The notes under the pieces are model-generated. The model was given only the letters and a program-made list of their open reading frames with translations. It ran no database searches and was not told the origin of the DNA. Positions 7,856-17,876 of a stretch of DNA of 64,000 nt are shown piece by piece. A program made the translations under genes and the position numbers. Each line of letters opens with the position of its first letter. Position 1 is the stretch's first letter. Origin of the DNA: Clostridium_AD sp036569345 (GTDB taxonomy: Bacteria > Bacillota > Clostridia > Clostridiales > Clostridiaceae); the NCBI RefSeq assembly GCF_036569345.1, contig NZ_DATCQT010000018.1, positions 58,800 to 122,799 on the forward strand, given 5' to 3'.

Positions 7856-8627
7856 ATTTTATTTTTTTCAGCTCGTCAATTAGTTTCTCATTTAATATTT
7901 TAATATGAGTGCCCTTCATTCCAAGGGATCTCGATTCTATTACTCCTGCACTCTCAAATTTTCTGAGTGCATTAACTATAACGGATCTAGTTATTCCAAC
8001 TTTATCTGCTATTCTTGATGCTACGAGCAATCCTTCAATACCATCTAATTCATTAAAAATATGTTGTACAGCTTCGAGTTCTGAATAAGATAATGTTCCA
8101 ATAGCAAGTTGCACTACTGCTTTTTTCCTTGCTTCTTCTTCTATTAGGTCATTTTTAGCTCTTAATATTTCAAGTCCAACAATAGTCGCACTATATTCAA
8201 CTAATACTAAATCATCATCTGTAAATTCTTTATCAAATCTTGCAAGTAAAAGGGTACCTAGTCTTTCTCTATTTCCATTTATCGGAACTATAGTTGACAT
8301 TTTATGCTCTATTGCACACTCTTTATTATCTTCGAATACACAAGCATTTTCATTTGTAAGATTAGATTTTGTTTCATTGATATTAAGCAAATTGTTATTG
8401 TAATTTTCTGGAAATCTCATGTTTTTTAAAATCTCATCTTTTACAATATCACATTCGAACCCACTTGATAAATTATAACCCAATATTTTTCCTTTTCTAC
8501 TAACAATATATACATTACATTGTAATACATCACTTAGTAAATTACAAATATCATCAAAAACCACTGGTTCTGTTCCTGATTTCTGTAATATTTTATTTAA
8601 CATTCTTGTTTTATCTAATAGTGACAC
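7854..8627 (-). CDS. codY: GTP- and branched-chain-amino-acid-sensing repressor CodY
   Basis: Global regulator that binds DNA when GTP and branched-chain amino acids are plentiful; in clostridia it controls nutrition, sporulation and virulence genes. It has an N-terminal GAF ligand domain (about 1-155), a linker helix and a C-terminal winged helix with ASRIADKVGITRSVIVNALRK near 205-225. I moved the start to the GTG at 8627: the codons before it contain AGGAGG six bases upstream, and the protein then begins MSLLDKTRMLNKILQ, the family N-terminus. Length is 257 residues. A weak CodY-box-like site lies about 100 bases upstream. Confidence 0.96.
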   Translation of the reverse strand: MSLLDKTRMLNKILQKSGTEPVVFDDICNLLSDVLQCNVYIVSRKGKILGYNLSSGFECDIVKDEILKNMRFPENYNNNLLNINETKSNLTNENACVFEDNKECAIEHKMSTIVPINGNRERLGTLLLARFDKEFTDDDLVLVEYSATIVGLEILRAKNDLIEEEARKKAVVQLAIGTLSYSELEAVQHIFNELDGIEGLLVASRIADKVGITRSVIVNALRKFESAGVIESRSLGMKGTHIKILNEKLIDELKKIK

Positions 8628-8818
8628 GATATTCCTCCTCATTATATGTTATAAAATAGAACCTATATTAATTAAGCAATTTGAAATGCTGTTATCCTTT
8701 AAAATAGGTGCAATTCAAAATATTTCAAATTTTTAGAATTATTCTTTCCCAAATTAATAATATCACAACATTCATGCCATATCAACAGTATCCCCATAAA
8801 TTTCGACATTATATTTAT

Positions 8819-8855
8819 AAAATTTAGTGAATTTTTAGTTAAATACACTAATTTT
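8819..8855 (-). terminator. AT-rich hairpin after topA
   Basis: Arms aaaatttagtg (8819-8829) and cactaatttt (8846-8855) pair with one bulge; on the minus strand the distal arm ends in TTTTATAAATAT. The topA stop overlaps the stem base. Plausible but weaker than the other terminators. Confidence 0.55.
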
Positions 8856-10965
8856 ACTTTTCTTCATTAATTGCTTCGTTATTTTCTTCCGCTTTATATT
8901 CTTTGTGTTTACATTCAACGTTCGAACATTCCATATAGTCACCTTTAGTTTTACTATACCTTTTAACCATATATGTATTACACTCTGGGCATTTTATTTC
9001 AGTAGGCTCATGCCAACTTACAAAATCACACTGTGGGTAATTACTGCATCCAAAAAATTTAGTACCCTTTTTACTTCTTCGTTCTAAAATTGTTCCACCA
9101 CATTTAGGGCAAGGTACATCTAATTCTTTAGTAATTGCCTTAGTATTTTTACACTCTGGATATCCGGGACATGCCAGAAAATCACCAAATCTTCCATGTT
9201 TTATCACCATAAACTTACCACATTTATCACATACTACTTCTGTTACTTCATCTTCGATTGTTATTTTAGCTATATCTTTCTCAGCAATTTCAATATCTTC
9301 TTTCAAAGGGGTAAAAAAGTTATTAACTATATTCTGCCATTTTTCTTGTCCTTCTTCTATATAATCTAAATTATTCTCCATTTGCGCTGTAAATTCAATA
9401 TCAACTATCTGTTTAAAATATTCGCTTAATATATTATTTACAATATTACCAAGTTCTGTTACTTCTAAGGCCTTTTGATCTTTTTCTACATATTTTCTAT
9501 TGAGAAGAGTTGTTATAATTGGTGCATAAGTACTTGGTCTACCTATACCGTTTTCTTCTAATGTTTTTACAAGAGAAGCCTCAGAAAATTTAGCAGGTGG
9601 CTGAGTAAAATGCTGCTTTCCTTCTATTTTTTCACGCTTTAAAATATCACCTTCAAGAAGTTCTGGAAATTTCAAAGTATTTTCCTCGTCATCTATTTCT
9701 CCATCATAAATTTTTCTAAATCCATCGAAGGTTACTTTAGATCCGGAGGCTTTTAGAATATACTCTCCATTCTCAACATCTATAGATATAGTATCAAGCA
9801 AACAGGATTCCATCTGACTTGCTAAATATCTGTTCCAAATTAATGTGTATAGTTTATATTGTGGAGCTTTAAGAGTCTTTTTTGCTATTTCTGGTGTTAT
9901 CTCAACATTTGATGGCCTAATAGCTTCATGCCCATCTTGGATGTTTTTTTTACTTTTAAATATTCTTGGGGTACTAGGATAGTATTTCTCCCCATATATA
10001 CTCTGAATGAATTCTTTTGCACTTATTTGAGCTTCTTCCGCTATTCTGGTAGAATCAGTTCTCATATATGTAATTAACCCGACTGTTCCATGTCCTTCTA
10101 TCTCCATGCCTTCATATAATTGTTGTGCTATAGACATAGTTCTCTTAGTTGCGAAATTAAGTTTTCTATAAGCATCTTGTTGAAGCGTGCTTGTTATGAA
10201 TGGTGGTAGCGGATTTTTACTCTTAGAGGATTTCTTTATTTTGCTTACAATAAATTCTTTCTCATTAAGTAAATTAATAATATTATCACTTTCTTCTTTA
10301 GAATTCATTTCAATTTTAATTCCGCCCTTTGAAGTTAATTTTAGATTTAACTTCTGTGATTCTCCTTCTTTAAATAGTTCACATTCTATAGTCCAATATT
10401 CCTTAGTTATGAATTTTTCTATTTCCTTTTGTCTATCACAAATTATTTTAAGTGTAACTGATTGAACTCTTCCTGCACTAAGACCCCACTTTACCTTTCT
10501 CCAAAGTATAGGGCTAATTTCATATCCAACTAATCTATCAAGTATACGCCTTGCTTGTTGGGCATCCACAAGGGTTCCATTTATTACCCTTGGAGATTTT
10601 ATGGCGTTCTTGACTGCTGTTTTTGTTATTTCATTAAATTCTATTCTACACTTATCTTTTTCATCTATTTTTAGTGCTTTTGCCAAATGCCAAGCTATAG
10701 CTTCGCCTTCCCTATCAGGATCTGTTGCGAGATAAATTTTATCACTTTTTTTTGCTGCTTTTCTTAATTTATCAAGAAGTTCTCCCTTACCACGGATAGT
10801 TATATATTTAGGCTGATAATTATTTTCAATATCGACCCCTAATTGACTTTTCGGCAAATCTCTAACATGTCCCATAGACGCTTCTACTATATAATTGCTA
10901 CCTAAATATTTTTTTATGGTTTTAGCTTTTGCTGGTGACTCAACTATAACAAGTTTCTGTCCCAT
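8854..10965 (-). CDS. topA: DNA topoisomerase I
   Basis: Type IA topoisomerase that relaxes negative supercoils. The N-terminal Toprim domain (QKLVIVESPAKAKTIKKYL; DPDREGEAIAWH) is followed by the core with the active-site tyrosine in GLITYMRTDSTRI at about residue 300. Three C-terminal C4 zinc ribbons are visible: CDKCG...CPGYPEC, CPKCG...CSNYPQC and CPECN...CSNVEC. At 703 residues it is full length. The ATG has GGAGGGGATAAG upstream. It follows dprA by 47 bases. Confidence 0.97.
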   Translation of the reverse strand: MGQKLVIVESPAKAKTIKKYLGSNYIVEASMGHVRDLPKSQLGVDIENNYQPKYITIRGKGELLDKLRKAAKKSDKIYLATDPDREGEAIAWHLAKALKIDEKDKCRIEFNEITKTAVKNAIKSPRVINGTLVDAQQARRILDRLVGYEISPILWRKVKWGLSAGRVQSVTLKIICDRQKEIEKFITKEYWTIECELFKEGESQKLNLKLTSKGGIKIEMNSKEESDNIINLLNEKEFIVSKIKKSSKSKNPLPPFITSTLQQDAYRKLNFATKRTMSIAQQLYEGMEIEGHGTVGLITYMRTDSTRIAEEAQISAKEFIQSIYGEKYYPSTPRIFKSKKNIQDGHEAIRPSNVEITPEIAKKTLKAPQYKLYTLIWNRYLASQMESCLLDTISIDVENGEYILKASGSKVTFDGFRKIYDGEIDDEENTLKFPELLEGDILKREKIEGKQHFTQPPAKFSEASLVKTLEENGIGRPSTYAPIITTLLNRKYVEKDQKALEVTELGNIVNNILSEYFKQIVDIEFTAQMENNLDYIEEGQEKWQNIVNNFFTPLKEDIEIAEKDIAKITIEDEVTEVVCDKCGKFMVIKHGRFGDFLACPGYPECKNTKAITKELDVPCPKCGGTILERRSKKGTKFFGCSNYPQCDFVSWHEPTEIKCPECNTYMVKRYSKTKGDYMECSNVECKHKEYKAEENNEAINEEK

Positions 10966-11012
10966 CTTATCCCCTCCATCAATGTATTCTAATATAGTTA
11001 ATATATTTTCAC

Positions 11013-12095
<1,083 letters not shown>

Positions 12096-12139
12096 TCTTT
12101 TTACTACCTCCTCTGTTTAATTTTTTCAGATATTTATCT

Positions 12140-13663
12140 TTAAACTATTCTCTCATCAATAAATTTTCTATATTGCATAGCTTCAATAATATGTTTATCT
12201 AATATATTTTCACTTCCATCTAAATCAGCTATAGTTCTTGATACCTTAAGAATCCTAGAATAAGCTCTTGTGCTTAATGTGAATTTATTATACATGAGTT
12301 CCATAATTCTACTAGCTTTTTTGTCTAAATGACAGTAGCTTTTTATTAGCTTCTGACTCATCTCCGCATTACAATGAATTTCCTCTATTTTAAAGCGCTC
12401 CTCTTGAATCTTCCTTGCTGCTTCTACTCTTTTTTTAATAATATTTGATTTCTCACTATTTTTTCCGCTAACTATTTTATTATATGGCAGAAAATTCACC
12501 GCTGTAAATATGTCAATTCGATCGAGTAATGGTCCGCTAAGCTTACTCAAATACCTTCGCCTTTCATATTCACTACATCTACATTGCTTCTCGTAAGACC
12601 CATAGTAGCCGCAAGGACAAGGATTCAATGCACTTACAAACATAAAATTTGATGGGTATTCCACAGTTCCATTTATTCTTGAAATACTAATTTTTCTTTC
12701 CTCTAAAGGCTGTCTTAATATTTCTAATACATTTTTCTTAAATTCTAATATCTCATCTAAAAACAATACACCCTTATGTGCCAAAGAGATTTCTCCAGGT
12801 ATTATTTTATTTCCTCCACCAACCAATGCAATCCGTGATATAGTATGGTGAGGACTCCTAAACGGTCTTTGCAGAATAATTCCACCATTATCTCCAAGCT
12901 TTCCAGAGACACTATAAATTTTGGTAACCTCAAGTGATTCCTCTTGACTTAAAGAGGGTAATATAGTAGGGATTCTCTTAGCCATCATTGATTTACCCGA
13001 ACCAGGAGGTCCATACATAAGCAAATTGTGACCTCCAGCAGCTGCTACTTCAATAGCTCGTTTTGAACTCTCTTGTCCCATAACATCTTCATAATCTAAC
13101 TTTTCATTGATTAATATTTCTTCATTGTTACTCCGCTGATAAGGCAATAAATCCTTATAATTCAAAAAATCCACTACTTGCTTTAGATTATCTAAAGGAA
13201 ATATCTTTGCAGATTTAACAAGACTACATTCTTTTGCATTGTACGTCGGAACTATAAACTTTTCTATATTATTTTCTAATCCTTCCATTACAACAGGTAA
13301 AGACCCTCTCACTTTCTTAAGTTGACCAGATAAAGATAATTCTCCTATGAAAAGATAATCATTAATATCATTAACATTTATTTGTTTTGTTGCAAGTAAG
13401 ATGCCTATAGCTATTGGTAAATCGAAAAGAGATCCTTCTTTTTTTAAATCCGCTGGTGCCAAATTAATTGTTATTCTATTTACTGGATAATCAAAGCCTG
13501 AGTTTAGTATTGCTGAACGTACACGTTCTTTTGATTCTTTAACTGAAATATCTGCAAGGCCTACTATATTTAGTGCGGGTAATCCACGAGTAATATCAAT
13601 TTCAACGGTAACTAAAATCCCTTTTATTCCTGTAAATGCAGCAGACATAATTTGTATTGCCAT
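12140..13663 (-). CDS. comM: ComM/YifB family Mg-chelatase-like AAA+ ATPase
   Basis: AAA+ helicase family; the Gram-negative ComM promotes branch migration during natural transformation. The 507 residues hold an N-terminal ChlI-like S5 fold (GLPALNIVGLAD), Walker A MYGPPGSGKSM near 215, Walker B VLFLDEILEF, the NPCPCGYYG zinc-like insert and the C-terminal lid. The ATG has GGTGAT upstream. It is intact, but a diverged 72-bp copy of its codons for about residues 145-168 lies at 16406-16477 next to yraN, which marks a past duplication or rearrangement. Confidence 0.93.
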   Translation of the reverse strand: MAIQIMSAAFTGIKGILVTVEIDITRGLPALNIVGLADISVKESKERVRSAILNSGFDYPVNRITINLAPADLKKEGSLFDLPIAIGILLATKQINVNDINDYLFIGELSLSGQLKKVRGSLPVVMEGLENNIEKFIVPTYNAKECSLVKSAKIFPLDNLKQVVDFLNYKDLLPYQRSNNEEILINEKLDYEDVMGQESSKRAIEVAAAGGHNLLMYGPPGSGKSMMAKRIPTILPSLSQEESLEVTKIYSVSGKLGDNGGIILQRPFRSPHHTISRIALVGGGNKIIPGEISLAHKGVLFLDEILEFKKNVLEILRQPLEERKISISRINGTVEYPSNFMFVSALNPCPCGYYGSYEKQCRCSEYERRRYLSKLSGPLLDRIDIFTAVNFLPYNKIVSGKNSEKSNIIKKRVEAARKIQEERFKIEEIHCNAEMSQKLIKSYCHLDKKASRIMELMYNKFTLSTRAYSRILKVSRTIADLDGSENILDKHIIEAMQYRKFIDERIV

Positions 13664-13740
13664 ATTATCACCTTTACCCTTATTATTTCTTATTGTATAA
13701 TTATTGACATAATTACCAACAAAATAACTTTCAATGAAAT

Positions 13741-13876
13741 TTATTTTTTAGTACTTTCAATTTCTCTAAGTGTATCTTTGATTTCATCAACCTATGGTGT
13801 TTTGTTCCTCGGGAAAATAGTTATCAAACTCGTTAATCTTTATCATGGAATTTAGTTCATTAAATCTTTTTTTCAA
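13741..13876 (-). pseudogene. frameshifted coding scrap of unknown family
   Basis: One minus-strand frame reads KKRFNELNSMIKINEFDNYF then PEEQNTIG and stops; directly after it the next frame reads VDEIKDTLREIESTKK and ends at TAA (13741-13743). The two halves join as one charged, helix-rich C-terminus if a single frame change is made. No start or Shine-Dalgarno site is evident. I do not recognise the family. Confidence 0.45.
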
Positions 13877-13878
13877 AC

Positions 13879-13911
13879 AAAAAAACACAGGCATAATAAC
13901 TTTACCTGTGT
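13879..13911 (-). terminator. intrinsic terminator in accessory block
   Basis: On the minus strand ACACAGG (13905-13911) pairs with CCTGTGT (13885-13891) around a 13-base loop, followed by seven T residues and GTTTG. Confidence 0.75.
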
Positions 13912-14092
13912 ACGGAGTTTATTATTCTTATGATTATTCAAATGCACATTTTATAATACTTAATGGTAATGAAAACAATTCAGAAAACTCTCTTTCATAG
14001 GCCATATTTATTGAATTAAGGCTGCTATTAAAAAAGCTCACGCTAATCGTTCAAAATGAGTTATTGTTTATATGCACAAATTGATTTGCACT

Positions 14093-14135
14093 AAAAAACA
14101 GTAAAAGGATTTCAAAACAGAGAAATTCCTTTTAC
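14093..14135 (-). terminator. intrinsic terminator after the small membrane protein gene
   Basis: On the minus strand GTAAAAGGAATTT pairs with AAATCCTTTTAC (one bulge) around about ten bases, followed by TGTTTTTT. It lies about 65 bases past the stop of the gene at 14200-14583. Confidence 0.8.
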
Positions 14136-14199
14136 CATATCTAGGTTAAAACTATCAAGTAAAGAAGAGTATAAATCAATGGATTCTATTATTCTCTTC

Positions 14200-14583
14200 C
14201 TATTGTACCCATTTAACTTTAATAATATTTTGATAAGATGATAATAGTGGTATACTAAAACCATATGCTTTAATTTCATATTTTCTATTAATTCTCAATC
14301 CCCAATACACATCTTCAGAATGAATTTTAAATTCTAGTAAACTGTTAGTATTTTTAAATACCTTTATATTACCATCTTCCATTTGTGCATAAATTAAATA
14401 CGTATTAATTTTATCACGAATTACTACTTGCTTATTTGCAATGGTAACTATATAAGTATTTCTAAAAAAATGGGGAAGAAACGTAATTACACCTAATATT
14501 ACAAAGATGCTAATTATTACTTTTACTAACTTAATATTTAAAAAAATTTTATTTCTAAATTTATAAGAAATATTTTTTTTCAT
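14200..14583 (-). CDS. small membrane-anchored protein, possibly DUF1523-like
   Basis: A 127-residue protein with a basic N-terminus, one membrane segment (VKVIISIFVILGVITFL, about residues 20-36) and a beta-rich exterior domain containing NTYIVTIANKQVV, DKINTYLIYAQMEDG, FKNTNSLLE and a C-terminal SIPLLSSYQNIIKV. This pattern resembles the DUF1523 type of extracytoplasmic protein, from memory only. I use the ATG at 14583 because GGAG lies five bases upstream; the longer frame starts in spacer. It has its own terminator and lies in the accessory block downstream of the broken glycosyltransferase. Function unknown. Confidence 0.7.
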   Translation of the reverse strand: MKKNISYKFRNKIFLNIKLVKVIISIFVILGVITFLPHFFRNTYIVTIANKQVVIRDKINTYLIYAQMEDGNIKVFKNTNSLLEFKIHSEDVYWGLRINRKYEIKAYGFSIPLLSSYQNIIKVKWVQ

Positions 14584-14847
14584 AAAATCTCCTTTTTTTA
14601 ATAAATCCATTTACTTTAATTTTTACTCCTTTTTCTATACATTAGAACATAATACATGTAAATACTCTCTAAATTAATTATTTATATTAATTTTAAAACA
14701 TCTTATTATGACCTTAAAATATTTTTAATAACTAACCACACATTTATCCACCTTTGATTTTGTTACCAAACGAGTGTCTCAAACCCCATTTTTTAATAAT
14801 ATATAAGAATAGGCTCTAGCATAGGAGATACTTTATTGTTCTTTCTA

Positions 14848-15971
14848 TTATTTATTTTTATGGAGCTCTATTAAAACCTCATAAAATTCCTGAATATTAT
14901 TAATATAATCCTCAATACTATAATTCATTATTAAATGTTTGTAAGCATTCTCTATGATTTTACTTATTTCTCTTTTATTTTCATAAATATACTCCATTGA
15001 TTTAAGTAATAGCTGAGGCTCTCTTTCCTCTATTAATATTCCATTATAATTATTCACTATTAATTCAGGTATTCCACCAACGGACATAGAAATAACAATT
15101 TTTTTCATAGCCATAGCTTCTAATATAGTTAACGGAAGCCCTTCTCTTTTAGAAGGCAATATAAAGCAATCAAATATATTAAGCCAATTGTAAACATCCC
15201 TTCTATTTCCCATAAAATAAATTTTTGTTGATATATTATACTTTATTACCAAATTCATCAATTTTTCTTTTTCTTTACCCTCACCTACTATAATTAAAAT
15301 TGAATTATTATTTTTTTTTGAAACAAATTGAAGCTGTCTATAAGTAAATCTATACCTTTTAAATCAGTTAATCTTCCAATATATCCAAAAATATATTTAC
15401 CCTTAGGTATATTATTCAAAGATTTAAAATCTTCACTAAATATAATATTGGCTTTGTTTATTTGTCCCAAGTCGAAACTATTTGGTAACGCAATTACTTT
15501 ATCTTTATCGCATTTGCTATTATAGTTGCAATAAAGTTCTCTAACGTTTTTTGAACAAACTAGAGACAAATCATATTTGTCTCTAAATATTCTATCGATA
15601 ATCTTTAATATAGAATTATTTTTTAACCAATCATATTCTCCATGAATATGAGATATCAAAATGATATTCATTGTGACACTTGCTAGTTTTGCAGCTATAG
15701 ATGCACGTACATCATGTGCATGTATTAAACTTATATTCTCATTTTTTATTAGTTTTCTTAATTTTAAAATTTCTATAATATTTAAGTTACTAATATCAAT
15801 TTTAAAGGATTCTATGGATTCTTCCTGGAAACAACTCTTCAGTTCATCTCCTGCACATACTGTTACTGCTTGAAAAATACCTTTATCTAAATTAGTGCAT
15901 ATATCTAATGCCAATCTTCCCGTGCCATTTAGTGTTTTAGTTGATAATAGATGTAATACTTTATAGACCAT
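14848..15971 (-). pseudogene. GT4 glycosyltransferase split by a frameshift at a nine-A tract
   Basis: Two adjacent frames encode one glycosyltransferase of about 374 residues. The first frame (15294-15971, 225 codons) has the GT4 acceptor domain and the start of the donor domain (GYIGRLTDLKGIDLLIDSF). The second (to 14848) continues with a MGNRRDV segment, the EGLPLTILEAMA E-x7-E motif and GGIPELI. The join is a run of nine A residues (15311-15319 on the plus strand as T); ten or seven would restore frame and give NNNSILIIVGEGKEKEKLMN. The start ATG has AAGGA ten bases before it. It may be a true mutant, a phase-variable gene, a slippage product or a sequencing error. Acceptor unknown. Confidence 0.8.
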
Positions 15972-16037
15972 TTCAAAACCATCCTTACTAAGAATTTTTT
16001 ATTCATATATATCTAACTTTGTCTTTAAATTTAAAAT

Positions 16038-16283
16038 CTAATATAATATAATATTATTTAATGTTATATGTTTGATAGATTTTGTATAATCATTTAATTC
16101 AATTGCTAAATAACCATTTATATTATTATATACAACATCTTTATTACCTGTTACATTTGAAACTATAACTGATTTACCTAAATACATTCTCTCAAGGAGT
16201 GAAATAGATAACCCTTCCCAAAGAGATGTAACTGTAAATATATATACACCTAGCAGCTCTTTTATAACTTCTTTTCTATCCAA
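16038..16283 (-). pseudogene. remnant of a second GT4 glycosyltransferase (C-terminal part)
   Basis: About 81 codons matching only the donor-side end of a GT-B glycosyltransferase: SLWEGLSISLLERMYLGKSV (the E-x7-E motif region) then NVTGNKDVVYNNINGYLA. The N-terminal two thirds and the last helix are absent, no Shine-Dalgarno site precedes it, and the frame is closed by TAA a few codons upstream. It differs from the neighbouring GT4 gene, so it derives from another transferase. It suggests that a larger polysaccharide cluster once stood here. Confidence 0.75.
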
Positions 16284-16405
16284 TGTTGTAATAAATTAAA
16301 GGGTCTAAGGTATATTAATAATTAAAACTGGAAATAATATACTTAAAATCAAATTATCAACGTTATCAGTTCTAATTAACATTTTCAAATAATTAAATAA
16401 TCCAA

Positions 16406-16477
16406 TTTAAAAAATCAACTACTTGCTTAAAATTATCTAAAGGAAATATTTTTGAAGATTTAACAAAACTATTTCCT
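16406..16477 (-). pseudogene. degenerate internal fragment of comM
   Basis: By hand alignment about 62 of 72 bases match comM at 13161-13232 in the same orientation. On the minus strand it encodes SFVKSSKIFPLDNFKQVVDFLN, against SLVKSAKIFPLDNLKQVVDFLN in comM. Stops close the frame on both sides (TAA before, TAA four codons after). It lies 31 bases before yraN. It is too diverged to be a recent copy. Confidence 0.8.
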
Positions 16478-16508
16478 TATTTATAGAATTTATGGAAGGA
16501 TGTCTTGA

Positions 16509-16877
16509 ATGAAGAATTTTAATAAAGATATCGGTGCACTCGGTGAGGATATGTCAGAAATTTTTTTAAAAAATTTAGGATATACGATTTTAGACAAAAA
16601 TTTCAGATGCAAATGTGGTGAAATAGATATAATTACGATGTTTAAAGGTTATATTTGTTTTATAGAGGTGAAAACTAGATATGGCATTAAGTTTGGATTG
16701 CCAGCTGAGTCAGTTACCTTATCTAAACAACATAAAATTTATAAAACAGCTCAGGTTTATATACTAAAGAAAAATATTATATACTTCGATTTTAGATTTG
16801 ATGTTATAGAAATCCTGCTAAATAATGATAATAATGACTTTTTAATTAATCATATAGAGAATGCTTTTCAATTATAG
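16509..16877 (+). CDS. yraN: UPF0102 (YraN) family nuclease-fold protein
   Basis: A 122-residue member of the UPF0102 family, which has a restriction-endonuclease-like fold and no settled function; it often travels with rnhB and comM, hinting at DNA processing. The conserved GEDMSEIFLKNLGYTILDKNF, CGEIDII and CFIEVKTR motifs are present, including the putative D...E-x-K catalytic set. The ATG has GGAAGGA about eight bases upstream. It is on the plus strand, opposite to rnhB and comM, whereas these are normally co-directional in clostridia as far as I recall. It ends at a bidirectional terminator shared with rnhB. Confidence 0.9.
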   Translation: MKNFNKDIGALGEDMSEIFLKNLGYTILDKNFRCKCGEIDIITMFKGYICFIEVKTRYGIKFGLPAESVTLSKQHKIYKTAQVYILKKNIIYFDFRFDVIEILLNNDNNDFLINHIENAFQL

Positions 16878-16898
16878 TTTCTTTGTATCAAAAAAGTA

Positions 16899-16942
16899 AA
16901 ATTTACAAATGTACTTAAGGCCATAAGTATATTTGTAAATTT
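16899..16942. terminator. bidirectional terminator between yraN and rnhB
   Basis: Stem arms aaatttacaaatgtactta and taagtatatttgtaaattt pair at 18 of 19 positions around a short loop. T residues follow on the plus strand (about seven), and a T-run also follows on the minus strand (from the aaaaaa at 16890-16895). It suits the convergent gene pair. Confidence 0.82.
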
Positions 16943-16956
16943 TTTTAATTATTATT

Positions 16957-17775
16957 TTAATCTAAAATATTTTTCAAAAAACTTTTTCTATGTATTGGAG
17001 TAGTACCATATTTTTTTATTGCAAGCACATGTTCCTGAGTTCCATACCCAACATTCTTATTAAATCCATAGTTTGGATATGTATTATGATACTCTAACAT
17101 AAGTTCATCTCTATACACCTTAGCAATTATAGAGGCGCAAGCTATGCTTATGCTTAATGTATCTCCCTTTATTACAAACTCATTTAAATTTGGAAAGTTC
17201 TTTATTTTATAACCATCAGATAATACTAGATCTGGTTTAATATCAAGTCCTGTGCAGCAATCTAAAAACACTTGATTATTGCACCAGCCAATCCCTTTAT
17301 CATCAATTTGTTCATTATCTATAGCAATTATTTTATATGATAAGGCTTTTTCTTTAATAATAAAAGATAGCTCTTTTCTTACTGCTATTGATAATTTTTT
17401 AGAATCGTTAGCTCTTAAGATTAAGTCTTTATTCTCATTTGATTTTAAATCTAATATTACAGCCGCAGCAACTATTGGTCCAGCTAAAGGCCCTCTTCCA
17501 ACTTCATCTACCCCAGCTATATATTTATAGTTTCCAAAATTTCTATCAAAATCGTACATCTTTTTTACTCTTTGAATTTCCTTTTCATTTATCTCTAATG
17601 TTTTACATATTTTACTACCTAACTTTTGAACAGTTTTCCTATTATCTTGTAGGAGCATATTTAACATGCTTCCTTTGCTACTAATATAGAAAACGTTTTC
17701 AATATTTTCTATACTATTAATGTATGTATATATTTCTTTATAAGTTAATTTTGAAAAATCAGTATTAAATTCCAT
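16957..17775 (-). CDS. rnhB: ribonuclease HII
   Basis: Removes ribonucleotides from RNA-DNA hybrids. The catalytic DEVGRG is at residues 90-95; GPLAGPIVAAAVIL, a further aspartate region near CTGLDIKPDLVLSDG and SIACASIIAKVYRDELM complete the active site. The first 80 residues form the N-terminal extension typical of Gram-positive RNase HII, giving 272 residues. The ATG has AAGGAG upstream. It is last in the gene string from rbgA and lies next to the accessory block. Confidence 0.95.
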   Translation of the reverse strand: MEFNTDFSKLTYKEIYTYINSIENIENVFYISSKGSMLNMLLQDNRKTVQKLGSKICKTLEINEKEIQRVKKMYDFDRNFGNYKYIAGVDEVGRGPLAGPIVAAAVILDLKSNENKDLILRANDSKKLSIAVRKELSFIIKEKALSYKIIAIDNEQIDDKGIGWCNNQVFLDCCTGLDIKPDLVLSDGYKIKNFPNLNEFVIKGDTLSISIACASIIAKVYRDELMLEYHNTYPNYGFNKNVGYGTQEHVLAIKKYGTTPIHRKSFLKNILD

Positions 17776-17814
17776 AGTATTTTCTCCTTAATGCTTTCTA
17801 AATTATCTTAATTA

Positions 17815-17864
17815 GGCATCTTAAAAAATAATCCACTCTTTATCCAATTATTTTTTAAGATACC
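17815..17864 (-). terminator. hairpin between rbgA and rnhB
   Basis: Arms 17815-17832 (ggcatcttaaaaaataat) and 17847-17864 are reverse complements at 17 of 18 positions with a 14-base loop. It lies just past the rbgA stop on the minus strand; the T-rich part is in the stem, so efficiency is uncertain. Confidence 0.6.
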
Positions 17865-17876
17865 TTATATAGAAAA

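Larger units (their letters stand above)
13664..14199. other. 536-bp decayed spacer in the accessory block
   Basis: No intact gene is visible. On the minus strand it holds a 35-codon open frame (13934-14041, GTG start without a Shine-Dalgarno site, ending SLPLSIIKCAFE), two intrinsic terminators, and a two-frame coding scrap at 13741-13876. Two weak promoter-like pairs for comM lie near 13690-13740. It looks like the residue of former genes rather than a regulatory region. Confidence 0.5.

Noticed and set aside
13652..13855. 67-codon plus-strand open frame upstream of comM
   Set aside because: Starts inside comM, has no Shine-Dalgarno site, and the coding signal in this stretch is a minus-strand scrap.
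15294..15971. The two glycosyltransferase frames as separate genes
   Set aside because: The second frame has no start signal, and the two proteins join into one complete GT4 enzyme across a homopolymer, so a frameshift is the simpler reading.
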